A DNA stretch of 64,000 bases. Source: Chlorogloeopsis sp. ULAP01. GTDB lineage: Bacteria; Cyanobacteriota; Cyanobacteriia; Cyanobacteriales; Nostocaceae. Location: positions 33,939 through 97,938 of the forward strand of contig NZ_JAUDRH010000023.1 in the NCBI RefSeq assembly GCF_030381805.1. The letters are read 5' to 3'. Below the pieces are notes generated by a model that saw only the letters and a program-made list of their open reading frames with translations, searched no databases and was not told where the DNA came from. This document shows, in pieces, positions 34,181 to 41,768 of this stretch. Every line of letters begins with the position of its first letter. The stretch's first letter is position 1. The translations under genes and the position numbers were made by a program.

Positions 34181-35191
34181 ATGAGGATTCGCGTAGGTAT
34201 TAATGGTTTTGGCAGAATGGGGCGCTTGGGTTTGCGAGCTGCTTGGGGATGGCCAGAAATAGAATTTGTTCACATCAACGAAATTAAAGGTGGATCAGTC
34301 ACAGCAGCCCATCTGCTCAAGTTTGATTCGATTCACGGACGTTGGGGAATGGATATAGAAGCAGAGGGAGATCAGATTTGCATCGAAGGAAAATATCTGA
34401 GTTTTAGTGAATATTCAACTCCTGGTGAAGTACCTTGGGAAGAATTTGGTGTGGATGTGGTATTAGAGTGTTCGGGCAAGTTCCGAACTCCAGAATCACT
34501 TGCTCCTTACTTCAAGCGAGGCGTAAAAAAAGTAATTGTGGCTGCGCCAGTCAAGCAAGGTGCTTTGAATGTTGTCATGGGTGTAAACGATTATCTCTAT
34601 AACCCACAAGAACACCATCTTTTGACAGCAGCTTCTTGTACCACTAATTGCCTTGCTCCAATAGTCAAAGTAATTCATGAAGGATTGGGTATTCGTCATG
34701 GGTTAATTACTACAATTCATGATGCAACGAACACGCAAACTGTCGTAGATGCGCCTCATAAAGACTTACGACGAGCTAGGGCTAATAGTTTATCTTTGAT
34801 TCCAACAACAACAGGTTCTGCAACAGCAATTGGACTGATTTACCCAGAACTCAACGGCAAGTTAAATGGATTAGCTGTGAGAGTACCCTTACTAAATGCT
34901 TCCTTGACTGACTGTGTATTTGAAGTCGCAAAACCTACTTCTATAGAAGAAATCAATAGTCTTTTCAAGACAGCTGCACAAACTTCACTTCAAGGCATTT
35001 TAGGCTACGAAGAACTTCCTTTAGTTTCTGTGGACTATAAAGACGATCCTCGCTCTTCTATTGTCGATGCGCTTTCCACGATGGTGATAGACCAAACCCA
35101 AGTGAAAATCCTGGCTTGGTATGACAATGAGTGGGGTTATGTCAATCGCATGATGGAATTAGCTCGTAAGGTTGCTCTGAGCTTGAATTAA
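34181..35191 (+). CDS. gap: Glyceraldehyde-3-phosphate dehydrogenase, ArsJ-associated type
   Basis: 336 residues from ATG 34181; a TTG at 34163 is an unlikely alternative. NAD-binding GINGFGRMGRLGLRAAWGW, the catalytic cysteine in ASCTTNCLAP (about 150-159), and the phosphate/arsenate site residues TTIHDATNTQTVVD and RRARANSLSLIPTTTGSA. Sequence and position directly before arsJ mark it as the arsenic-specific GAPDH. It makes 1-arseno-3-phosphoglycerate from glyceraldehyde-3-phosphate and arsenate for export by ArsJ. It is distinct from the Calvin-cycle Gap2. Transcribed from the operator-containing promoter upstream. Confidence 0.92.
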   Translation: MRIRVGINGFGRMGRLGLRAAWGWPEIEFVHINEIKGGSVTAAHLLKFDSIHGRWGMDIEAEGDQICIEGKYLSFSEYSTPGEVPWEEFGVDVVLECSGKFRTPESLAPYFKRGVKKVIVAAPVKQGALNVVMGVNDYLYNPQEHHLLTAASCTTNCLAPIVKVIHEGLGIRHGLITTIHDATNTQTVVDAPHKDLRRARANSLSLIPTTTGSATAIGLIYPELNGKLNGLAVRVPLLNASLTDCVFEVAKPTSIEEINSLFKTAAQTSLQGILGYEELPLVSVDYKDDPRSSIVDALSTMVIDQTQVKILAWYDNEWGYVNRMMELARKVALSLN

Positions 35192-35229
35192 TTCTAAATC
35201 TTTACTCTTCACAGTAAATACTCTCTATT

Positions 35230-36492
35230 ATGGCTACTTCTACTGCCTCACGTGCCAATTTAAAGAATTACGTGCTGGTGACACTTGCTTACTGGGGGTT
35301 TACTATCACTGATGGTGCTCTGCGGATGTTAGTGTTGCTTTATTTCAACAACATCGGTTATACACCTCTGCAAATCGCTTTTCTGTTCTTGTTTTACGAG
35401 ATTTTTGGAGTTGTCACTAACTTTTTAGGTGGCTGGATTGGTTCCCAGTTGGGTTTGAAGGTGACGCTTTATTCAGGAATAGGATTGCAAGTTTTTGCTT
35501 TGGTAATGCTGGCGCTGCTCAATCCAAATTGGGCGCAGTGGATTGCAGTTTTGTATGTGATGGTGGCACAGGCTTTCTCAGGTATTGCCAAAGACTTAAC
35601 CAAAATGAGTTCTAAGAGTGCCATCCGCTTAGTTGTACCTCAAGATGCTCAGTCTTCTTTGTTTAAGTGGGTAGCAGTGCTGACAGGCTCTAAGAATGCT
35701 CTCAAAGGAGTTGGCTTCTTTGTTGGTAGTGCATTGTTAGCTGCTGTTGGTTTTGTAAATTCTCTGTTGATTATGGCAGGTGGCTTATTCCTGTTGATGT
35801 TCTCAGGGTTAATGCTGCCAAAGGGTATGGGCAAAATCAAAGCTAAAGTCAAGTTTACCCAACTCTTTTCTAAAAGCAGAGAAATTAATATTCTTTCTGC
35901 GGCTCGCTTCTTTCTATTTGGTTCTAGGGATGTTTGGTTTGTCGTTGGATTACCTGTTTTTCTGCGGAGTGTTTTAAACTGGTCTTTCTATGAGGTAGGA
36001 GGATTTCTAGCTTGCTGGGTGATTGGTTACGGCGTGATTCAATTTTTGGCTCCTACTTTAATCCAACGTTTTGGTTCTAATCGTTCTCCTCAAGCGAAAA
36101 CGATTCAGTTTTGGACATTTACTTTAACTGTAGTTCCAGCTGTGATGGCTCTGGCTTTACAGTTAGGTGCACCCCCTAATACCGTGATTGTTGTTGGGTT
36201 AATTATCTTTGGTATTGTCTTTGCTTTCAATTCTGCTGTTCATTCTTATTTGGTGTTAGCGTTCACCGATGATGACAAAGTGGCGCTGAATGTAGGCTTT
36301 TACTACATGGCTAACTCTGGTGGAAGATTAATCGGCACAGTCTTATCAGGCTTAATTTATCAGCTATTTGGGCTTGTCGGCTGTCTGTGGACTTCTATGT
36401 TTTTTGTATTGGCAGCAGGATTAGTATCACTCAAGCTACCCGATCCTCAACCAACAAAGGCGATCGCATGGAAAGGTGGAGACGGGGATTGA
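35230..36492 (+). CDS. arsJ: ArsJ organoarsenical efflux permease
   Basis: 420 residues, MFS-type with about 11-12 membrane helices. The start NLKNYVLVTLAYWGFTITDGALRMLVLLYFN is highly characteristic of ArsJ, as are FSGIAKDLTKMSSKSAIR and KNALKGVGFFVGSALL. It exports 1-arseno-3-phosphoglycerate produced by the preceding gap gene (38 bp upstream, same operon). The product decays outside to arsenate and 3-phosphoglycerate, giving arsenate resistance without reduction. A perfect terminator follows between it and arsI. Confidence 0.93.
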   Translation: MATSTASRANLKNYVLVTLAYWGFTITDGALRMLVLLYFNNIGYTPLQIAFLFLFYEIFGVVTNFLGGWIGSQLGLKVTLYSGIGLQVFALVMLALLNPNWAQWIAVLYVMVAQAFSGIAKDLTKMSSKSAIRLVVPQDAQSSLFKWVAVLTGSKNALKGVGFFVGSALLAAVGFVNSLLIMAGGLFLLMFSGLMLPKGMGKIKAKVKFTQLFSKSREINILSAARFFLFGSRDVWFVVGLPVFLRSVLNWSFYEVGGFLACWVIGYGVIQFLAPTLIQRFGSNRSPQAKTIQFWTFTLTVVPAVMALALQLGAPPNTVIVVGLIIFGIVFAFNSAVHSYLVLAFTDDDKVALNVGFYYMANSGGRLIGTVLSGLIYQLFGLVGCLWTSMFFVLAAGLVSLKLPDPQPTKAIAWKGGDGD

Positions 36493-36538
36493 GGACGCGG
36501 GGATTAATAGTGCTTCTTAGTCTAAAATACAGTAATAA

Positions 36539-36569
36539 AAAAGCCTGCTTTATGTATTCGCAGGCTTTT
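36539..36569. terminator. Bidirectional terminator between arsJ and arsI
   Basis: Perfect 10-bp stem AAAAGCCTGC / GCAGGCTTTT with an 11-nt loop. T-runs occur on both strands, so it can end both convergent transcripts. Confidence 0.88.
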
Positions 36570-36624
36570 ATGTTCAGCGTTTCACACAACCACCGAAAAG
36601 TCCCCATGTCGAGCTAAGGGTAGT

Positions 36625-37089
36625 TTACGCACAACACGGTTTTTTCAAAGCTGTGGCAACTGCACTAGCATCATCAGAATTAACTGTAGTACTCAGATTT
36701 TGCTCAGGTGTTGTATCTGCAACTTTCACTACAAACACTTCCCATTTATTCCCATCTGGATCTGTTACCCATACCTTGTCTTGCAAGGCATAACAGCAAT
36801 CGGTATTTTCCTCTGTAAATATATTCAAGCCTGCATCCCCAAACCGCTTAGTCGCAGCCTTTACATCTTCTGTACTCTCAACCTGCACGCCTAAGTGAGA
36901 CAATGCACCCCCAGAAACCACACTTGTAGTCAAGTTGAGCGTCAGATTTAAGGGTGGGCTGGCAATATCAAACTTGGCATAGTCAACTTTATGTTTCATC
37001 GGTTCTACGCCAAACATCGCTTGATAGAATTCAATCGACTTTTCTAGATTTGTAACTTTCAAAGCCACATGAGTTTTCAGAGTAGCCAT
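36625..37089 (-). CDS. arsI: ArsI C-As lyase (VOC-fold dioxygenase)
   Basis: 154 residues. ArsI cleaves the C-As bond of trivalent methylarsenite and aromatic arsenicals using Fe(II) and O2. The start MATLKTHVALKVTNLEKSIEFY is the VOC fold. Likely iron ligands are H7, H65 (SHLGVQVE) and E117 (KWEVFVV). The substrate-binding vicinal pair C98-C99 (NTDCCYALQDKVWV) matches that of known ArsI proteins, and a second pair C152-C153 ends the protein (KKPCCA). A strong AAGGAG precedes the ATG at 37089. It is divergent from arsR1, with an inverted-repeat operator between. Confidence 0.93.
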   Translation of the reverse strand: MATLKTHVALKVTNLEKSIEFYQAMFGVEPMKHKVDYAKFDIASPPLNLTLNLTTSVVSGGALSHLGVQVESTEDVKAATKRFGDAGLNIFTEENTDCCYALQDKVWVTDPDGNKWEVFVVKVADTTPEQNLSTTVNSDDASAVATALKKPCCA

Positions 37090-37112
37090 ATCATTTTGCT
37101 CCTTTTTTTACT

Positions 37113-37134
37113 AATATTGACACTTGTCAATATT
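37113..37134. promoter_or_regulatory. Probable ArsR operator 1 (arsI/arsR1)
   Basis: Perfect inverted repeat AATATTGAC-ACTT-GTCAATATT (9-bp arms, 4-nt spacer), 24 bp upstream of the arsI ATG. The TTGACA within it (37117-37122) forms a plausible -35 box for arsR1, with TATCAA at 37141 as -10. Confidence 0.75.
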
Positions 37135-37160
37135 TGCCTCTATCAATATATTGCCAGAAC

Positions 37161-37180
37161 ATATTGATGAATGTCAATAT
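37161..37180. promoter_or_regulatory. Probable ArsR operator 2 before arsR1
   Basis: ATATTGAT-GAAT-GTCAATAT has the same arm-spacer layout as operator 1 with one mismatch between arms. It ends 6 nt before the arsR1 ATG (37187), so bound repressor would block transcript start or early elongation. Confidence 0.65.
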
Positions 37181-37186
37181 ATAAAT

Positions 37187-37534
37187 ATGAAATTAACTCA
37201 ACAAATTTCCAGTTGTTGTCCGTCGCTGCTTTCAGGAGCAATTGATTCCGAGCAAGCAGCGCAAATGGCAGCGATATTTAAAGTTTTAGGAGAGCCTGCC
37301 CGATTGCAGGTACTCAGTTTGATCGCTGCTCAACCCGCAAAAGAAGCCTGCGTTTGTCAGTTAACAGAGCCTTTAGGACTATCTCAGCCTACTGTCAGTC
37401 ATCATTTGAAGGTACTGTACGAAGCGGGTTTATTACAAAAAGAACGACGTGGCACCTGGATTTTCTATCGTTTGGTGCCTGAGCGAATAGAAGCTTTGCG
37501 AAATGCTTTGGCTCTGCCTACGCAGACGCATTAA
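37187..37534 (+). CDS. arsR: ArsR-family arsenic-responsive repressor (copy 1)
   Basis: 115 residues from ATG 37187; the frame is open further upstream to 37124 but those codons overlap the operators. A winged-helix domain carries the metalloid-sensing CVC in KEACVCQLTEPLGLSQPTVSHHLKVLYEAGLL (alpha-3 and recognition helix, about 49-80). An extra cysteine pair lies at the N-terminus (SSCCPSLL). It is divergent from arsI, and the two inverted repeats between them are its likely binding sites. It may also control other units of the island. Confidence 0.9.
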   Translation: MKLTQQISSCCPSLLSGAIDSEQAAQMAAIFKVLGEPARLQVLSLIAAQPAKEACVCQLTEPLGLSQPTVSHHLKVLYEAGLLQKERRGTWIFYRLVPERIEALRNALALPTQTH

Positions 37535-37751
37535 TTTGCTGTTCTGACAAAGTGCGATCGCGCCATTGTGATCAGCGAAAAAATCTGTTCGGAAGATGGT
37601 GTTACACGAGCGGTAGAAATTTTGCAGCAGTAACGAAAAATAAACCACAAAGGACACAAAGAAATAAGAGTTTGAGAGAGTCTTTGCGTAAGCCCTGGAG
37701 CAGTAGAAATTTTGCAGTAAACAATGAATACGAGATAATTTTAGATAAGAT
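37535..37751. repeat. Duplicated segment around a repeat insertion
   Basis: GAGC(G/A)GTAGAAATTTTGCAG occurs at 37608-37627 and 37698-37717 (19 of 20 positions equal). The 70 nt between contain aaaccacaaaggacacaaagaaa...tctttgcgtaag, a stretch common as a dispersed element in Nostocales. This looks like an insertion that duplicated its flank. A short frame before it (VISEKICSEDGVTRAVEILQQ) may be a gene relic. Confidence 0.55.
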
Positions 37752-38906
37752 TTACTTGAATGAATTAATACAGCGCGGATCTCTTAAAGTCGCTTTTTCT
37801 GGCTCCCGTGGAAACCAAGCTGCCGTGCGCTTACAAAACTCAACCAGCATCAACATGACTGGCACTTCAATTAAAACCCCTACTACTGTGGCAAGTGCTG
37901 CACCCGAATTTAAGCCAAATAGCATTACAGCAGTAGCGATCGCAACTTCAAAATGATTGCTAGCTCCAATTAAAGCAGCAGGTGCGGCATCTTCATAAGA
38001 CAGATTCAACTCCAATGCTGCGACATAACTAATCAAGAAAATAAAATTAGTTTGGATAAACAACGGCACAGCAATTAACAAAATATGCAAGGGATTGCTA
38101 ACTATTAGTTCACCCTTGAATGCAAATAGCAGCACCAAAGTCAACAATAGGGCGGTAATGGCAACTGGACTTAGATACTTCAAAAATCGCCTTTCAAACC
38201 ACTCTCTACCTTTGTGTTTGAAAATCCAGTAACGGCTGTACATTCCCGCCACTAAAGGTAACCCGACATAAATCAGCACTGACAAAACAATTGTTTGCCA
38301 AGGTACTGTTAAATCATTCGCCGCTAGCAACCATCTACCCAACGGTGCATACAAAAACAGCATCGCCAGAGAATTTACTGCCACCATTACCAAAGTGTGT
38401 CCTTGGTTGCCGTAGGAAAGATATCCCCACATCAGCACCATTGCAGTACAAGGTGCAATTCCCAGCAAAATAGCACCTGCAATGTAGGAATTAGCTAGTG
38501 TCACTTCAGCACCGCGAATGATTTCGCTGCCAGCAATCAAAGGGCGAAATAACCACCCTAAGAAAAACTGAGCAAAAGCCACCATCGTAAATGGCTTAAT
38601 TAACCAGTTCACTACTAAAGTAAGAATCACGGGTTTAGGGGCGCGGATCGCATTCGCAGCTTGGGTGAAGTCAATCTTCACCATGATTGGGTACATCATG
38701 AAAAATAAACAGACTGCGATTGGAATAGACACTTGATACACACTCATTGCATCTAGTGCCACCGCAACTCCAGGGAATAATCTACCTAGTGCAATGCCTA
38801 CCAAAATACACAAAAACACCCACAGGGTAAGGTATCTTTCAAAAAAACTCAGCTTACTGCCAGCTTGCACCCTAACTGTGTTGGTTTGCGAATGATTTTT
38901 TTGCAT
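37752..38906 (-). CDS. acr3: ACR3-type arsenite efflux transporter
   Basis: 384 residues from ATG 38906 (an upstream in-frame TTG is unlikely). Ten membrane helices expected. The essential cysteine of ACR3 proteins is in helix 4 (AILLGIAPCTAMVLMWGYLS, about 155), and the family block IEVPVMLMLVEF is near the C-terminus. It exports arsenite produced by ArsC. It lies 10 bp downstream of the PstS-like gene and is surely co-transcribed with it from the operator-bearing promoter at 40021-40049. Confidence 0.93.
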   Translation of the reverse strand: MQKNHSQTNTVRVQAGSKLSFFERYLTLWVFLCILVGIALGRLFPGVAVALDAMSVYQVSIPIAVCLFFMMYPIMVKIDFTQAANAIRAPKPVILTLVVNWLIKPFTMVAFAQFFLGWLFRPLIAGSEIIRGAEVTLANSYIAGAILLGIAPCTAMVLMWGYLSYGNQGHTLVMVAVNSLAMLFLYAPLGRWLLAANDLTVPWQTIVLSVLIYVGLPLVAGMYSRYWIFKHKGREWFERRFLKYLSPVAITALLLTLVLLFAFKGELIVSNPLHILLIAVPLFIQTNFIFLISYVAALELNLSYEDAAPAALIGASNHFEVAIATAVMLFGLNSGAALATVVGVLIEVPVMLMLVEFCKRTAAWFPREPEKATLRDPRCINSFK

Positions 38907-38915
38907 AGCCAATCG

Positions 38916-39989
38916 CTAAAATTTTGCTTGTTTGCGTAACAACTCTCCAAGAGTCAGGTTTATCTGTGCTTCTCCTTCAAAAACTGTTCCTACTTTGCCT
39001 CTATTGAAGTGAACTTTAGCGAGGTGATAACCTTCTTCTGTTAAAGGTACGTAGCCTATGGAACTTACTATCTTTGGTGCGTTCTCAATATAGAAATCAA
39101 CAAAATGTTTGACGGCTGGTTTATTTTGAGCAGATTGAGCATTTACATAGATAAATAATGGTCGAGAAAAAGGCTGATAAGTATTTTTTTCTACTGTTTG
39201 CCGCGATGGCGAGACAGCTCCTTGCCCGTTGTTAACAGCTAATGCTTTTAATTTATTTTGGTTTTCTTCAAAGTAAGCAAAACCGAAGTAACCCAAGGCA
39301 TTCGGATCTTTACTGATACCATCTACCAATACTTCATCATCTTCACTAGCTGTGTAGTCGGTGCGGCTATCTCCAGGTTTACCAACGACTGCTTCTGTGA
39401 AGTAGTCAAATGTACCAGATTTATCTCCAGCGCCATACAGTTTTAGTGGACGATCAGGCCAAGTTGCACGTACCTGGTTCCAACGGGTAATTTTATTTTG
39501 GGCTGCGGGTTCCCATATTTTTTTTAATTCGGCGATCGTAATGTCTTGCGCCCAATTGTTTTGTGGGTGAACGGCAATCGTAAGAGCATCAAAGGCAACT
39601 GGAAGTTCAATAAATCTAACGTTGTTTTTGTTACATTTATCCATCTCCGCCTTTAAAATCGGTCGTGAAGCATTACTTATATCGGTTTGCCCGGTACAGA
39701 ATTTTTCAAACCCACCACTAGTACCAGAAAAGTTAACTTTAACCTGGGCTTGGTTAGATTTATTTTGAGAATTTGTTTGAAATTCTTTAGCGATCGCCTG
39801 CGTAATGGGATAAACAGTACTCGAACCATCAACATTTACAGTTTTAACCGTTTCGGCATTACTGACTTCAGTTACCTTTTGTGGCTGCTGAGTTTGTGTA
39901 GATGTGTTGGAGTTTGTTGCGCAATTAGTTGCCAATACCAATACCCCAAGCGCAAGAGCTAATTTCTTTGGTGCTGCGCTCACTGACAT
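38916..39989 (-). CDS. pstS: PstS/SphX-like phosphate-binding protein in ars operon
   Basis: 357 residues from ATG 39989 (GTG at 39992 is in frame). The signal peptide ends VLVLATNC, an imperfect lipobox. The PstS fold shows VDGSSTVYPITQAIAKEF, NFSGTSGGFEKFCTGQTDISNASRPI, and KLYGAGDKSGTFDYFTEAV (phosphate-contact loops). Such proteins bind phosphate for the Pst transporter or act as sensors. Here it is the first gene of an arsenite-export operon and no pstC/A/B lies near. It may help discriminate phosphate from arsenate or compensate phosphate uptake under arsenic (inference). Confidence 0.88.
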   Translation of the reverse strand: MSVSAAPKKLALALGVLVLATNCATNSNTSTQTQQPQKVTEVSNAETVKTVNVDGSSTVYPITQAIAKEFQTNSQNKSNQAQVKVNFSGTSGGFEKFCTGQTDISNASRPILKAEMDKCNKNNVRFIELPVAFDALTIAVHPQNNWAQDITIAELKKIWEPAAQNKITRWNQVRATWPDRPLKLYGAGDKSGTFDYFTEAVVGKPGDSRTDYTASEDDEVLVDGISKDPNALGYFGFAYFEENQNKLKALAVNNGQGAVSPSRQTVEKNTYQPFSRPLFIYVNAQSAQNKPAVKHFVDFYIENAPKIVSSIGYVPLTEEGYHLAKVHFNRGKVGTVFEGEAQINLTLGELLRKQAKF

Positions 39990-40020
39990 CACCTCATGGT
40001 GTGTATAGTAGTTATGCTTC

Positions 40021-40049
40021 TATCATTTCAAAAAAAGTTGATTTGTCAA
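40021..40049 (-). promoter_or_regulatory. Promoter with ArsR-type operator upstream of pstS-acr3
   Basis: Read on the minus strand: TTGACA, then AATCAACTTTTTTTGAAA, then TGATAG. This equals the gap-arsJ promoter module at 28 of 29 positions and also contains ATCAA-N6-TTGAA between -35 and -10. The -10 region lies about 30 nt from the pstS start. Confidence 0.75.
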
Positions 40050-40080
40050 ATACAAATAAACTAAATTTTTACAAAAATAC

Positions 40081-40096
40081 ATCAAAAAAAATTGAT
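40081..40096. promoter_or_regulatory. Second ArsR-type site (ATCAA-N6-TTGAT)
   Basis: Exact match to the ATCAA-N6-TTGAT pattern, 3 bp beyond the arsR2 stop and about 32 bp upstream of the -35 box for pstS. It could be an auxiliary repressor site. Being A-rich, a chance occurrence is possible. Confidence 0.5.
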
Positions 40097-40099
40097 ATA

Positions 40100-40423
40100 T
40101 CATGAATCTTGACATGGGCGGGCTGGTAAGATGTTGCTCAAGCGACGGTATTCCGCTAGATACTGCTCAAGCACAACAAACTGAGGTGCATTCAGGCTGT
40201 AATAAATCCAACGTCCTTCCTGACGGGCGATGACTAAACCAGCTTCTTTAAGAGTTTTGAGGTGAAAAGATAGTTTTGATTGACTTACCCCCAATGTATC
40301 GCACAAGTCACATACACACAGTTCGCGTTCTCGCAGCAATTCTAATACCTTAATCCGTAATGGTTCAGATAAGGCATGAAAGCCAGCAGCGATCGCATTG
40401 GGGATAACAGAGGAGGATTGCAT
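40100..40423 (-). CDS. arsR: ArsR-family arsenic-responsive repressor (copy 2)
   Basis: 107 residues from ATG 40423; the preceding in-frame TTG is unlikely. The canonical sensing motif ELCVCDLC (alpha-3, about 34-41) is followed by DTLGVSQSKLSFHLKTLKEAGLVIARQEGRWIYYSL, the recognition helix and wing. C-terminal CQDS adds another cysteine. AGGAGG sits before the start. It is upstream of pstS-acr3 on the same strand and 31 bp after the aminotransferase gene. It differs clearly from arsR1 and is the better match to classical ArsR/Synechocystis-type regulators. Confidence 0.92.
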   Translation of the reverse strand: MQSSSVIPNAIAAGFHALSEPLRIKVLELLRERELCVCDLCDTLGVSQSKLSFHLKTLKEAGLVIARQEGRWIYYSLNAPQFVVLEQYLAEYRRLSNILPARPCQDS

Positions 40424-40453
40424 CAAAACAAGCAGATAACAAAAACGTCTTCT

Positions 40454-41665
40454 CTATTGTGAACTAGAGACAACAGCTTCTGCTTGATAACGGATACCAG
40501 CTTTTTTAAATCTGTGCAGAACTTCGCCTAAGCGATCGCAATCTGCAATTAAACTAATGCGCACGTATCCTTCACCGCCAACGCCAAAGGCATTACCTGG
40601 AGTGACGACTACACCCGTTTGCTGCAATACCCAAAGGGCAAAATCTGTGGAACTCATACCTACAGAACAAGGAACCCACAAATACATCGTTGCCTTAGTT
40701 GTGGGAATATTCCAACCCAACTGTGCCAGCCCTTGAATAAGAAAATCACGGCGAGTGCAGTAGCGAGTTTGGACTTCCTGTAAATAAGAATCTGGTAGTT
40801 GCAAAGCAGTTTCTGCTGCTGCTTGTAAAGCTGCAAAAATACCGTAATCTAGATTTGTTTTCAGTGTCCGTAAACCCTGAATAATATGACGGTTGCCAAC
40901 CACAAACCCAACCCGCCAACCAGCCATATTATAAGTTTTGGACATGGTGTGGAACTCTACGCCAATATCTTTCGCGCCAGGAATTTCCAGCAAGCTTGTT
41001 GGTTGATAACCATCAAAAGCTAATTCGGCGTAACATAAATCATGCACCAGCAAGATTTCATATTTTTTAGCAAAAGCAACAATTTCTTCAAAAAATTCGC
41101 GGGGTGCAGTAGCAGCAGTAGGATTGCTGGGATAGTTAAAATAAAGAATTTTTGCTTGTTCGGCAACAGCATCAGGAATCTGTGCTAAATCAATTAACCA
41201 GTTATTTTCTGGTTTTAAAATTAAACTGTAGACATTTCCTCCAGCAATTAAAGGGCCGCGAAAATGAACCGGATAGGATGGAGAGGGTACTAAAACCACA
41301 TCACCAGGATTAATATATGCCAGTGCTAAATGTCCTAATCCTTCCTTAGAACCCAATAGTGGCAGAGCTTCGCTATCTGGATCTAAAACTACTCCATAGC
41401 GACGATGATACCAACTGGTAACGGCATGGCGGAAACTAGCTGTTCCTTCAAAGGGAGGGTAGCCATGATTAGCAGGATTTTGTAAAGCTTTGATTGCGGC
41501 TTCAATTACTGGCTGTGGTGTCGCCCCATCGGGGTTACCCATACCCAAATCGATTAAATCCAATCCTTGCTCCCGCGCTTTATGTTTAAGTTCATCCAAG
41601 CGGGCAAATGGATAGGCAGGTAGTTTTTTTATGCGTTCAGCCGGGGCGATCCAATCCAAGTTCAT
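40454..41665 (-). CDS. Class I/II aminotransferase (LL-diaminopimelate/aspartate type)
   Basis: 403 residues, PLP-dependent fold type I. The PLP lysine lies in MSKTYNMAGWRVGF (about 237-250), with the conserved N and D/Y in YFNYPSNPTAATAP and VHDLCYAELAFDG. The start RIKKLPAYPFARLDELKHKAREQGLDLIDLGMGNPDG matches cyanobacterial proteins annotated as aspartate aminotransferase or LL-diaminopimelate aminotransferase (DapL-like). Which substrate it uses cannot be settled by eye. It lies just upstream of arsR2 on the same strand and downstream of the dehydrogenase gene, possibly co-transcribed. Confidence 0.88.
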   Translation of the reverse strand: MNLDWIAPAERIKKLPAYPFARLDELKHKAREQGLDLIDLGMGNPDGATPQPVIEAAIKALQNPANHGYPPFEGTASFRHAVTSWYHRRYGVVLDPDSEALPLLGSKEGLGHLALAYINPGDVVLVPSPSYPVHFRGPLIAGGNVYSLILKPENNWLIDLAQIPDAVAEQAKILYFNYPSNPTAATAPREFFEEIVAFAKKYEILLVHDLCYAELAFDGYQPTSLLEIPGAKDIGVEFHTMSKTYNMAGWRVGFVVGNRHIIQGLRTLKTNLDYGIFAALQAAAETALQLPDSYLQEVQTRYCTRRDFLIQGLAQLGWNIPTTKATMYLWVPCSVGMSSTDFALWVLQQTGVVVTPGNAFGVGGEGYVRISLIADCDRLGEVLHRFKKAGIRYQAEAVVSSSQ

Positions 41666-41768
41666 CGGAAAATTATGAATTATGAATTATGAAATGGGAA
41701 AATTACGAATTATGAGATGTCGATAGATGATGAAGATACTTCATCATTTAGCATTCATAATTAATTCA
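41666..41768. repeat. AATTATG tandem repeat spacer
   Basis: 103 bp with repeated AATTATGAATTATGAATTATG-like 7-mers and a hairpin GATGATGAAG/CTTCATCAT. Short tandem repeats of this kind are frequent in Nostocales intergenic DNA. Confidence 0.6.

Noticed and set aside
34181..35191. Housekeeping Calvin-cycle gap2
   Set aside because: Its place directly before arsJ, with an arsenic-type promoter, and sequence features fit the ArsJ-associated enzyme better.
37552..37956. Plus-strand frame after arsR1
   Set aside because: It runs through the repeat insertion and the antisense of acr3 and has no protein-like character.
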